Source: Pseudomonas fluorescens (lineage in GTDB: Bacteria; Pseudomonadota; Gammaproteobacteria; Pseudomonadales; Pseudomonadaceae). Taken from it: DNA of 64,000 nt. The notes under the pieces were generated by a model that was not told the origin of the DNA, did no database searches, and was given only the letters and a program-made list of their open reading frames with translations. The translations under genes and the position numbers were made by a program. Positions 18,483 through 26,829 of this stretch are shown piece after piece. Each line of letters starts with the position of its first letter. Within the stretch, counting starts at the first letter, position 1. The stretch is from contig NZ_LVEJ01000003.1 in assembly GCF_001648775.1 (NCBI RefSeq), positions 248,001 to 312,000 on the forward strand. Direction: 5' to 3'.

Positions 18483-19322
18483 ATGAATTATCGTCACGCC
18501 TTCCATGCCGGCAATCACGCCGATGTGTTCAAACACCTGACCTTGACCCGCCTCATCGCCCTGATGTCGCGCAAGGAGCAGCCGTTTGCCTATCTCGACA
18601 CGCACGCCGGCATCGGTCTGTATGACTTGCAGGGCGATCAGGCCAACCGTACCGGCGAGTACCTGGAAGGCATCGCGCGCTTGTGGGAGCAGCCGGATCT
18701 GCCGGCGCTGACCGCCGACTACATGAAGGTGCTGCACGAGATGAACCCGGATGGCCAGTTGCGCTATTACCCGGGTTCGCCGGAGCTGGCGCGACGCCTG
18801 ACGCGGCCGCAGGATCGGGTGATGCTCAACGAGAAGCATCCGGAAGACGGCGTGCTGCTCAAGGACAACATGGCCGGTGATCGTCGGGTCAAGGTGCATC
18901 TGGGCGAAGGCTGGCACGTCGCCCGGGCCATGTTGCCGGTGCAGGAAAAACGTGCGGTGATGTTGATTGACCCGCCGTTCGAACAGCTCGATGAGATGCA
19001 ACGTTGCGCGGCGTCGTTGAAAGAGGCGATTGGACGGATGCGCCAAACCGTGGCGGCAATCTGGTACCCGGTCAAGGACCAGCGTGCGTTGCGGCGTTTC
19101 TATCAGGATCTGGCCGGCACCGGTGCGCCGAAGTTGTTGCGCGTGGAGCTGCTGGTGCATCCGCTGGATACGCCGAACAGCCTGAACGGTTCGGGCATGG
19201 CGATTGCCAATCCGCCGTGGGGGCTGGAGGAAGAATTGCGTGAGCTGCTGCCATGGTTGTCCAAAAAGCTTGGGCAGACTCAGGGTGGCTGGCAGATGGA
19301 TTGGTTGATTGCCGAGAGCTGA
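18483..19322 (+). CDS. rlmJ: 23S rRNA (adenine-2030-N6)-methyltransferase RlmJ
   Basis: A cytosolic SAM-dependent enzyme that methylates A2030 of 23S rRNA. It has 279 residues, the family length. The signature N-terminus MNYRHAFHAGNHADVFKH is followed by the SAM-binding region YLDTHAGIGLYDL (about 37-49), FVLNEKHPED-like acidic residues (MLNEKHPED) and the catalytic DPPF tetrapeptide at about 164 (LIDPPFE). GGAG precedes the start. The position matches PA5019. It is convergent with msrA. Confidence 0.95.
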   Translation: MNYRHAFHAGNHADVFKHLTLTRLIALMSRKEQPFAYLDTHAGIGLYDLQGDQANRTGEYLEGIARLWEQPDLPALTADYMKVLHEMNPDGQLRYYPGSPELARRLTRPQDRVMLNEKHPEDGVLLKDNMAGDRRVKVHLGEGWHVARAMLPVQEKRAVMLIDPPFEQLDEMQRCAASLKEAIGRMRQTVAAIWYPVKDQRALRRFYQDLAGTGAPKLLRVELLVHPLDTPNSLNGSGMAIANPPWGLEEELRELLPWLSKKLGQTQGGWQMDWLIAES

Positions 19323-19331
19323 TCACTGACT

Positions 19332-19358
19332 GATCGTTCCCACGCAGTGGGAACGATC
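19332..19358. terminator. hairpin between convergent rlmJ and msrA
   Basis: GATCGTTCCCAC-GCA-GTGGGAACGATC is a perfect 12-pair stem with a three-base loop in the 46-base gap between the two stops. It lacks a T-run. The sequence resembles a widespread pseudomonad intergenic repeat, and may serve as a bidirectional terminator or transcript stabiliser. Confidence 0.7.
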
Positions 19359-19368
19359 GGCGGCGGGG

Positions 19369-20034
19369 TTAGTTATCCGCCAAACTCGCTGGCATGCACA
19401 CGCCAGTGCCGCCAATCCCGCAGTAACCCTCAGGATTCTTCGCCAGATACTGCTGGTGATACGCCTCGGCGAAGTACACGGTCGGCGCCTGTTCGATCTC
19501 GGTGCTGATTTCGCCAAGACCGGCCTTCGACAGCTCGGCCTGATAGGTCGCCTTGCTCTTCAGCGCCGCGTCCAGATGCTCAGGCGAGGTGGCGTAGATC
19601 ACCGAGCGGTACTGCGTGCCGATGTCGTTGCCCTGACGCATGCCCTGCGTCGGGTTGTGCAGTTCCCAGAACATGGCCAGCAACTCTTCGTAGCTGACTT
19701 TATCCTTGTCATACACCACCAATACCACTTCGGCGTGGCCAGTCAGGCCCGAGCAGACTTCTTCGTAGGTCGGGTTCGGCGTGAAGCCGCCGGCATAACC
19801 GACCACCGTGCTGACCACGCCTTCACGCTGCCAGAAGCGGCGCTCGGCGCCCCAAAAGCAACCCAGACCGAAAATCGCAAAGTCGACGTCCTGGAAAAAC
19901 GGGCCAAGCAGCGGGGTTTCTTCGAAGACGAAGTGCTTTTCAGGCAGGGTCATCGCGGTTTCGCGGCCGGGCAGAGCTTGTTCTTTTGTCGGGAGCACGT
20001 TTTTGTTCACCAGAATTTCCGAGCGCAGAACCAT
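19369..20034 (-). CDS. msrA: peptide-methionine (S)-S-oxide reductase MsrA
   Basis: Repairs methionine-S-sulfoxide in oxidised proteins, using thioredoxin. It has 221 residues. The catalytic cysteine lies in [13 protein letters not shown] (about 58), with [13 protein letters not shown] and the recycling cysteines in [12 protein letters not shown] at the C-terminus. An N-terminal stretch of about 40 residues before the core is normal for the pseudomonad enzyme. AGGAAC precedes the start. The position matches PA5018. Confidence 0.95.
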   Translation of the reverse strand: MVLRSEILVNKNVLPTKEQALPGRETAMTLPEKHFVFEETPLLGPFFQDVDFAIFGLGCFWGAERRFWQREGVVSTVVGYAGGFTPNPTYEEVCSGLTGHAEVVLVVYDKDKVSYEELLAMFWELHNPTQGMRQGNDIGTQYRSVIYATSPEHLDAALKSKATYQAELSKAGLGEISTEIEQAPTVYFAEAYHQQYLAKNPEGYCGIGGTGVCMPASLADN

Positions 20035-20115
20035 GATCGTTCCTCTCAGTCAGGATGGGATGTAAAAGTCAGACCGCCAGTGTGCCCAATGATGCCCGAC
20101 TTCGCACTATCCAGA

Positions 20116-20206
20116 TGTGCGAGCGAGCCTGCTCGCGAAAGCGGTGTGTCAGGCGACGATGATGTCGACGGTTTTATCGCCTTCGCGAGCAGGCTCGCTC
20201 CCACAG
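20116..20206. repeat. REPIN (inverted REP pair)
   Basis: TGTGCGAGCGAGCCTGCTCG at 20116 (one substitution) and TTCGCGAGCAGGCTCGCTCC at 20182, ending CCACAG at 20206. It lies between the msrA start and the 3' end of the phosphodiesterase gene. Confidence 0.88.
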
Positions 20207-20227
20207 GGGATCTTCGACAGATGGGAT

Positions 20228-22924
20228 TTACAGGCAGAGTGGGCCGCGCGGGTAGCGTTTCAGCGCCTGGATCAGCTCGCCGCCCGGGATCGGCCGGTCG
20301 AACAGGTAACCCTGGCCGACGTCGCAGCGATGGCGACGCAGGAACGCTAGTTGCTCGGCGGTCTCGATGCCTTCGGCCACGACCTTGAGCTTCAGGTTAT
20401 GCGCCATGGCGATCACCGCCGAGGTGATTTCCATGTCGTCCTGATTGTCGGGGATTTCATGGATGAAGCTGCGATCGATCTTGATGATGTCGATCGGGAA
20501 TTTCTTCAAATAGCTCAGCGACGAATAACCGGTACCGAAGTCGTCCATGGCCAGCGTCAGCCCGAGGCGCTTGAGCTGGTCGAGCTGCAAGTGTGTGTCT
20601 TCGGTGGCTTCCAGCAGCAGGCCTTCGGTCAGTTCCAGTTCGAGCAGATTGGCCGGCAGCGCTTCTTCCTTGAGGATGTTGGCGATGGAGGCGACCAGGT
20701 CCGGGTCGGAGAACTGTTTCGGCGACAGGTTGATCGCCACTTGCAGATTGCCCATGCCGGCGGCGGTCAGGGCTTTGCTCATGCGGCAGGCCTGACGGGC
20801 GATCCATTTGCCGATCGGAATGATCAGGCCGGTTTCTTCGGCGACGCTGATGAACTGATCCGGGCGGATCATCCCGCGTTCCGGGTGATTCCAGCGCAGC
20901 AGCGCTTCCATGCCCAGCAGGCGACCGCTGCGCAGGCACAGCTTGGGCTGATAGAACACGTCCAGTTCGTTCTGGGTCAGAGCGCGGCGCAGATTGTTCT
21001 CGACGAACAGTTTGTAGCTGGCCTCGGCGTTCAGCGCCTCGGTAAAGACTTGCACCTGATGTTTGCCGTTGGCCTTGGCCTTGTGCAGCGCCAGACCGGC
21101 GTTGCGCATCAGGGTTTGCGGGTCGCGGCCGTGCAGCGGCGCGCAAGCCAGGCCGACCGAGCCGGTGACGCTGATCAACTGGTTATCGACGAACATCGGT
21201 TTATCCAGCGTCGCCAACAATTGGTTGGCGATCTGCTGACCGGTCGCAAGATCGGTGTCGTCGAGCAGCACGGCAAATTCGTTACTGGCGAAACGCGCGA
21301 GGCTGCCGCTCGGGCTCAGGCTGTTGCGCAGGCGTCGGGCCAGACTGATCAGCAGTTTGTCGCCGGTCTGATGGCCGAGGCTGTCGTTGATCCGCTTGAA
21401 GTTGTCGATGTCGACCAGCAACAGGCTGATCGGGGTGTCGCTATCGCGGGCGAAACGTTCGTCGAGATTGCGGATAAACGCCGGGCGATTGCCGAGGTTG
21501 GTCAGGTTGTCGGTGTAGGCCAGGCGCTCGATGCGCTGTTGCGCCAGTTTGGTTTGGGTGATGTCTTCGTAGATGCCGATGTAATGCGTCAGCTCGCGGT
21601 TATCACCGTAAACCTTGGAGATCGACAACTGGCCCCAGTAGGGTTCGAGGTTCTTGCGCCGGCTCTTGAATTCACCCTGCCAACTGTTGCTTTTGGCCAG
21701 CGCCGAGGGCGCATCGAACAGCAGTTCGCTGAGGTTTTCCAGCGCCGGCAGCTCGGACAGGCGCTGGCCGTGGACTTCCTCGGTGGTGTACTGGGTGATC
21801 GCGGTGAAACTCGGGTTGACGTACTCGACCACGCCGTCGCAGTTGACCAGCAAGAAGGCGTTGGCGCTTTGCTCGACTGCACGCTGGAACAAATGCAGGG
21901 CGCTGGTGGCGGTGCGGCGGTTGTGGTTATTGATGACTTGCGCGAACTGGTCGGCGAGCTCGCCGGCAAAGGCGATTTCATCGGATTGCCAGGCGCGGGT
22001 GACGCCGGTCTGCTCCAGGCACAACACGCCGACCACCTGGCCATCGACACGGATACTGGCGTCGAGCATGGCGTTGACGTCGCGCGGGCGCAGGGCTTCG
22101 GCCATCTCGCGAGTGCGCGGGTCGCGCATCGCGTTGTGTGCATCGATGGCGCGGCTGCTGTGCAACGCCTCCATGTAGTCGGGGAAACTGCTGACGTCGA
22201 TCACGTCCGGCAGGATGTATTCCTGCGTCGCGCGGTGGTACGCCGAGATCGGCACCAGTTGCTGGTCTTCGAGGTTCCACAGGCTCGCGCAGTCGATTTC
22301 ATAGATATCGCAGGCGCAACGAGTGATCAGTTCAGCGGCTTCCTGCAGCGAGTTGTGCGTGCTGTAGCGCTGGCGCGCGAGCAACAGAATCAAGTCCTGT
22401 TGGGCGCGCACGCGTTCCAGATGCTGCAGTTGTTCCTGCTGCGCGCGTTGATTGAGTTCAAGGGCGATTTGCAGGCGCGAATTCTGTGTTTCGAGATCGA
22501 CCGACGGCAGCGCTGGCGCCTCGTCGAACACATCATCGACCGCCAGCAGGTAGCCGCGCAGCAGATGACGATTGTGTTGTTTATAGGCTTCGCCCAGTTC
22601 GAGGATGCTCAGCGCCCCGGCAGCGGTGTGCAGGGTGTAGCGCACCAGATAATGCGGGCTGGCGCCGAGTTGTTGCTGAATCGCGTCGTGCAGTTGATAA
22701 CGCGCTTCAGGTTCCATCAGGCTGGCGTAGGGCGAACCGACCAGCGCGCACAGTTCAACGGCAGGTTGACCGAACTGGCGTTCGCAATTCGGATCGAGGA
22801 ACAGCATCGCCCAGCTGGCTTCATTCAAGCGCTCGAAACGCAGCATGCCGAGCCGCGAGGGCACAGGCAACTGCGTCACTACCTCGGCCGCCATACGGCT
22901 GGCGGCATCGGGTTGGCTCTTCAT
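20228..22924 (-). CDS. dipA: cyclic-di-GMP phosphodiesterase, DipA-like (GAF-PAS-GGDEF-EAL)
   Basis: Degrades c-di-GMP; the P. aeruginosa orthologue DipA (PA5017) is needed for biofilm dispersal and has almost the same length (898 residues here). An N-terminal PAS-like part is followed by GAF (about 185-330), PAS (about 345-460; LVNCDGVVEYVNPSF), GGDEF (about 475-630) and EAL (about 645-890). The GGDEF motif reads ASNEF, so the cyclase site is degenerate. The EAL site is intact: MEALLRW, ELTEG, DDFGTGYSSLSYL, IKIDRSF, VAEGIET and QGYLFDRP. There are no membrane segments. The start at 22924 (MKSQPDAASRM) is preferred; the in-frame ATG at 23038 would add 38 Arg-rich residues. A phosphodiesterase, not a cyclase, is therefore predicted. 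Confidence 0.9.
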   Translation of the reverse strand: MKSQPDAASRMAAEVVTQLPVPSRLGMLRFERLNEASWAMLFLDPNCERQFGQPAVELCALVGSPYASLMEPEARYQLHDAIQQQLGASPHYLVRYTLHTAAGALSILELGEAYKQHNRHLLRGYLLAVDDVFDEAPALPSVDLETQNSRLQIALELNQRAQQEQLQHLERVRAQQDLILLLARQRYSTHNSLQEAAELITRCACDIYEIDCASLWNLEDQQLVPISAYHRATQEYILPDVIDVSSFPDYMEALHSSRAIDAHNAMRDPRTREMAEALRPRDVNAMLDASIRVDGQVVGVLCLEQTGVTRAWQSDEIAFAGELADQFAQVINNHNRRTATSALHLFQRAVEQSANAFLLVNCDGVVEYVNPSFTAITQYTTEEVHGQRLSELPALENLSELLFDAPSALAKSNSWQGEFKSRRKNLEPYWGQLSISKVYGDNRELTHYIGIYEDITQTKLAQQRIERLAYTDNLTNLGNRPAFIRNLDERFARDSDTPISLLLVDIDNFKRINDSLGHQTGDKLLISLARRLRNSLSPSGSLARFASNEFAVLLDDTDLATGQQIANQLLATLDKPMFVDNQLISVTGSVGLACAPLHGRDPQTLMRNAGLALHKAKANGKHQVQVFTEALNAEASYKLFVENNLRRALTQNELDVFYQPKLCLRSGRLLGMEALLRWNHPERGMIRPDQFISVAEETGLIIPIGKWIARQACRMSKALTAAGMGNLQVAINLSPKQFSDPDLVASIANILKEEALPANLLELELTEGLLLEATEDTHLQLDQLKRLGLTLAMDDFGTGYSSLSYLKKFPIDIIKIDRSFIHEIPDNQDDMEITSAVIAMAHNLKLKVVAEGIETAEQLAFLRRHRCDVGQGYLFDRPIPGGELIQALKRYPRGPLCL

Positions 22925-23107
22925 GAAGGGAACTCGCTTGGAAATATGCTGAACGCGCCGGGCTCTCGCCCTCTTAACTGTTGCCTGCGGCAAGGTTGCA
23001 TCATTGCGGCACCGACTGACAAGAGAGATGAAGGCCAAGTGCTATAAGAATATGTCGGCTGCGCTGCACATTTCTCCAGCGAGCGCTTGAAAGTAATGCT
23101 ATTGAAT

Positions 23108-23138
23108 GCAAGGAACGCCGTTCCAGAGCGGTCCTTGC
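23108..23138. other. imperfect hairpin in the dipA/phoD gap
   Basis: GCAAGGAACGC and GCGGTCCTTGC can pair around a nine-base loop with one internal mismatch. It is downstream of the phosphatase gene on the minus strand and upstream of dipA. Without a T-run it is only a weak terminator candidate. The rest of 22925-23167 shows nothing clear. Confidence 0.35.
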
Positions 23139-23167
23139 CCTGTAACGGCGCACTGTTGAAGAGCGAT

Positions 23168-24565
23168 TCAGCGTAACGGGATGACGATTGATTGCAGACG
23201 TTTGCCGTCGCGGTCATGGTAATTGATCAAAATTCGTTCAGCCTCGACCACCATGTGCGCGAAATTGTCTTCACTCACCACCGCACTGGTCAGCTCATGT
23301 CGATAATCGCCCGCCGCCGTGCGCACCAGTGGCTGATCCAGAATGAAAGTCGACGCCTTGGCATACGGCAGCAGTTTGCTGTTGCACAGCGGCGAGGAGA
23401 CCACGGTGTGGACTTCGAAGTCCGGATCTTCGCTGTGGCTCAGGCGCGCGGTCAGCGAGCCATGGACATCCCCTGAGATGAACACAACGTTGTTGATCTG
23501 CCGGGTGCGGATGGTTTCCAGCAGGCGCAGGCGCTGCTGCGGGAAGGCTTTCCAGGCGTCATCGCCGTGAAGTTTGCGGTCCGGATAGAACATCACGCTG
23601 GTGACCACGAACTTGACCCGCGCCGTGCTGTGGGCCAGCCATTTGAGCAAGGCCTGTTCCTGCGCTTCGTCGAGGATGCGTCGATCTTCGGCGGACAAGT
23701 TGCGCCGGGTGCGGCTGTCGGTGACAAACCATTCGATATCGCCGTCGCTGAATTGATACCAGTAATGCTCAAGTAAGGTTCGATCTATTTCGCCGTTAGT
23801 GGTCAGTGGATGTACCGGGCTGTGACTGGCCTGATACAACTCATAAGCCGCCATGGCGTTGCGGTATAAGTCATCATCGGACTTGCTGGCATTGGCCGGC
23901 CAGTTATCTTCGATTTCATGATCGTCGAGAATCATATAAGTCGATGTGCCAGACATCAGCCGTTGAATATTTGGTTGGGAAAATGCGGCGCGGTATTTAC
24001 TGAGAATATCGTTGTATTCGCGATCCGGTGCGATCAGATTCAAATCGTCGACGTAAATTTGGTCGCCGGTCATCATTATCGCGCTGATCGGCGGTTGTAT
24101 GCCTTCGATCACTTGATTGATCGAAGCAAAGATGCGGTCACCCAAGTGTGGCAGTGAGGCGACGCCGGCGGTCAGGCGCAGGTAGCGGCAGGAACCGAGG
24201 ATGTAGGCGCGGGGCTGCATGGCTTTGCTTGAACGGGTGCGCAGGCGATAGATCTCCCGTGGCCATTGCAGCGGCAGTTCGGCGACGCTGTCCGGGGTGT
24301 GCACCGGATTCATCGGGCTGAACCAGCCGGTCTGATATTCATATTCGGTGTCGGCACTCAAGTTGTTGAGGGCGAACACCTGCGTCATATCGTTCAACTC
24401 ACTAAGGCGCGCGAAGAGACTGTTTGTCCATAGTTGTGTATCAGCAACGCGATAACGTATTCCGGCAAATACTGATGTAGGGGTTTGCAGGTTGCCGCGA
24501 ATAAAGATGCGCGCGTGGTTAGTTGTGACGTGGCCGATAATCGGGCCGATAGTGGGTTTTAACAT
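23168..24565 (-). CDS. PhoD-like phosphatase (alkaline phosphatase D family)
   Basis: A metallophosphoesterase of the PhoD-like superfamily, 465 residues. An N-terminal beta-sandwich (about 1-115) precedes the catalytic domain, with metal-ligand motifs GSCRYLR (about 127), MMTGDQIYVDDLN (about 165), MILDDHEIEDNW (about 212) and VFISGDVHGSLTA (about 370). Classical PhoD is exported by Tat, but there is no signal peptide or twin-arginine here (MLKPTIGPIIGHV), so this one probably works in the cytoplasm. The start at 24565 is preferred to an in-frame ATG at 24610, because the N-terminal strand begins there. I do not recall it in the matching PAO1 interval, so it may be a lineage-specific insertion. 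The substrate is unknown. Confidence 0.82.
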   Translation of the reverse strand: MLKPTIGPIIGHVTTNHARIFIRGNLQTPTSVFAGIRYRVADTQLWTNSLFARLSELNDMTQVFALNNLSADTEYEYQTGWFSPMNPVHTPDSVAELPLQWPREIYRLRTRSSKAMQPRAYILGSCRYLRLTAGVASLPHLGDRIFASINQVIEGIQPPISAIMMTGDQIYVDDLNLIAPDREYNDILSKYRAAFSQPNIQRLMSGTSTYMILDDHEIEDNWPANASKSDDDLYRNAMAAYELYQASHSPVHPLTTNGEIDRTLLEHYWYQFSDGDIEWFVTDSRTRRNLSAEDRRILDEAQEQALLKWLAHSTARVKFVVTSVMFYPDRKLHGDDAWKAFPQQRLRLLETIRTRQINNVVFISGDVHGSLTARLSHSEDPDFEVHTVVSSPLCNSKLLPYAKASTFILDQPLVRTAAGDYRHELTSAVVSEDNFAHMVVEAERILINYHDRDGKRLQSIVIPLR

Positions 24566-24746
24566 GTCGAATCCATTCGAATGAGTTTTAGAAAGTATGA
24601 GGATTGGCAAAGTTTGTTTAGTTAAATTCGCTGCGCCTAGGTTAGTTGTCTATTGAATGGAAAAGATCGTCGCCATGTCGACTAGGGTTGTGGCCGATAT
24701 CAACACAGCGTGTGGGAAAAAAGGCCAAAGAGGTGTTTCTTCAGGC

Positions 24747-24775
24747 AAAAAAAAGCCCCGCCAAACTGGCGGGGT
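24747..24775 (-). terminator. rho-independent terminator of aceF
   Basis: On the minus strand, CCCCGCCAGTTTGGCGGGG is followed immediately by CTTTTTTTT, about 70 bases after the aceF stop: an eight-pair GC stem plus a long T-run. The rest of 24566-24844 shows nothing else clear. Confidence 0.93.
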
Positions 24776-24844
24776 TGAGGTACGAGCGTGTGGCGCTCGA
24801 AAGGGTGCAGCAATCGGCCCGCCGTTGCCGGTGGGCCGATCGAG

Positions 24845-26818
24845 TTACAGCAGGATCGTGCGGATGTCCGCCAGCAGGCTGCCCAGACGCTGGGTGAAGC
24901 GTGCGGCAGCGGCGCCGTTGATCACACGGTGATCGTAGGACAGCGACAGCGGCAGCATCAGTTTCGGCTGGAAGGCTTTGCCGTCCCAGACTGGCTGGAT
25001 GGTTGCCTTGGAAACACCGAGGATCGCCACTTCCGGCGCGTTGACGATCGGCGTGAAGCCGGTGCCGCCAATGTGGCCGAGGCTGGAAATGGTGAAGCAG
25101 GCGCCTTGCATGTCGTCAGCGGTGAGCTTCTTGTCGCGGGCTTTGGCGGCCAGCGCAGCGGCTTCGGCTGCCAGTTGCAACAGGCTCTTCTGGTCGACGT
25201 TCTTGATGACCGGTACCAGCAGGCCATCAGGAGTGTCGACGGCGAAGCCGATGTTCACGTATTTCTTGCGGATGATCGCTTTGCCGCTTGGCGCCAGCGA
25301 ACTGTTGAAGTCCGGCAGCTCCTTGAGCATGTGCGCGCACGACTTGAGCAGCAGCGGCAGGATGGTCAGCTTGACGCCAGCCTTCTCTGCAACGGCTTTC
25401 TGTGCCACGCGGAACGCTTCCAGCTCGGTGATATCAGCCGAATCGAACTGAGTCACGTGTGGGATGTTCAGCCAGCTGCGGTGCAGGCTCGACGCGCCGA
25501 TCTGCATCAGACGAGTCATCGGCACTTCTTCGATTTCGCCGAAACGGCTGAAGTCGACGACCGGAATCGGCGGGATGCCCGCGCCACCGGTTGCGCCAGC
25601 AGCAGCGGCCGGTGCTTCCTTGGCCTTCTGCATCATCGCTTTGACGTAAACCTGCACGTCCTCTTTGAGGATACGACCGTGCGGGCCGCTGGCGCCGACA
25701 GCGTTCAGCTCGACGCCGAACTCGCGGGCCAGTTGACGCACGGCCGGGCCGGCGTGAACTTTGGCGCCCGGTTTCGCTGGCGTAGCAGCCGGTGCGGCGG
25801 CTGGAGCGGCGGCAGGTGCAGGCGCAGCGGCAGCCGGAGCAGCAGCGGCAGGAGCACTTGGTGCAGCAGCGGCAGCTGGAGCCGGGGCAGCAGCAGGCGC
25901 CGCGCCTTTGACTTTCAGCTTCAGAATCAGGTCGCCGGTACCGACTTCGTCATCCAGCTTGATGGAAATGCTTTCCACCACGCCAGCGGCAGGCGATGGG
26001 ATTTCCATGCTTGCCTTGTCGGACTCCAAAGTGATCAGCGACTGGTCGGCTTCAACGCTGTCGCCAGCCTTGACCAACACTTCGATGATCTTGGCTTTGC
26101 CAGCCGAACCGATGTCCGGAACGTGGATGTCCTGAACGCTGTCGGCAACCGGAGCTGCTGGCGCGGCTGCCTGAGCAGGCGCAGCGGCAGCGGCCGGCGC
26201 AGCAGCCTGAGCCGGAGCGGCCGCAGCAGGGGCCGCAGCACCCGCCACTTCCAGATCCAGAATCAGGTCGCCAGTGCCGACTTCGTCGTTGAGCTTGACG
26301 CTGATGGCCTTGACCACGCCAGCGGCAGGCGACGGGATTTCCATGCTCGCCTTGTCGGATTCGAGGGTGATCAAAGATTGATCAGCTTCGACCGTGTCGC
26401 CGACTTTGACCTGGATCTCGATGATCTGCGCCTTGCCCGAAGAACCGATGTCCGGCACGTGCACTTGCTGCACCGAAGCGGCAGCAGGAGCAGCGGCTGG
26501 CGCGGCAGCAGCAGGAGCGGCAGCCGGTTTGGCTTCAGCTTCTGCAGCCGGCGCAGCGGCAGGAGCAGGGGCCGCTTCAGCGGCGCCCTCGACTTCCAGC
26601 TCAAGCAGTTCGTCGCCTTCTTTCAGGCGGTCGCCCAGCTTCACTTTCAGGCTCTTGATGACGCCGGCTTTCGGGGCCGGCACTTCCATGCTGGCCTTGT
26701 CCGATTCCAGGGTCAGGATGCTCTGGTCGGCTTCGATACGGTCGCCGACCTTCACAAACAGTTCAATTACTTCACCTTCACCGCTGCCGATGTCAGGTAC
26801 GCGAATGAGTTCGCTCAC
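24845..26818 (-). CDS. aceF: pyruvate dehydrogenase E2, dihydrolipoamide acetyltransferase (three lipoyl domains)
   Basis: The core acetyltransferase of the pyruvate dehydrogenase complex, 657 residues. It has three lipoyl domains with lipoylated Lys in ESDKASMEVPAP (about 40), ESDKASMEIPSP (about 160) and ESDKASMEIPSP (about 280), separated by long flexible Ala/Pro-rich linkers. An E1/E3-binding domain follows (about 350-390; AGPAVRQLAREFGVEL, GRILKEDV), then the catalytic domain ending SYDHRVINGAAAARF. Domains 2 and 3 are almost identical, suggesting internal duplication. The start is GTG, with GGAG seven bases upstream, 11 bases after the aceE stop. No E3 gene (lpd) is adjacent. The catalytic motif reads HRVING where E. 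coli has HRVIDG, which I believe is usual in Pseudomonas. Confidence 0.96.
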   Translation of the reverse strand: MSELIRVPDIGSGEGEVIELFVKVGDRIEADQSILTLESDKASMEVPAPKAGVIKSLKVKLGDRLKEGDELLELEVEGAAEAAPAPAAAPAAEAEAKPAAAPAAAAPAAAPAAASVQQVHVPDIGSSGKAQIIEIQVKVGDTVEADQSLITLESDKASMEIPSPAAGVVKAISVKLNDEVGTGDLILDLEVAGAAAPAAAAPAQAAAPAAAAAPAQAAAPAAPVADSVQDIHVPDIGSAGKAKIIEVLVKAGDSVEADQSLITLESDKASMEIPSPAAGVVESISIKLDDEVGTGDLILKLKVKGAAPAAAPAPAAAAAPSAPAAAAPAAAAPAPAAAPAAAPAATPAKPGAKVHAGPAVRQLAREFGVELNAVGASGPHGRILKEDVQVYVKAMMQKAKEAPAAAAGATGGAGIPPIPVVDFSRFGEIEEVPMTRLMQIGASSLHRSWLNIPHVTQFDSADITELEAFRVAQKAVAEKAGVKLTILPLLLKSCAHMLKELPDFNSSLAPSGKAIIRKKYVNIGFAVDTPDGLLVPVIKNVDQKSLLQLAAEAAALAAKARDKKLTADDMQGACFTISSLGHIGGTGFTPIVNAPEVAILGVSKATIQPVWDGKAFQPKLMLPLSLSYDHRVINGAAAARFTQRLGSLLADIRTILL

Positions 26819-26829
26819 AAAATGTCTCC

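Noticed and set aside
20351..23047. An 898-codon plus-strand frame opposite the dipA-like gene
   Set aside because: Shadow of the EAL/GGDEF gene; low-complexity translation and no start signal.
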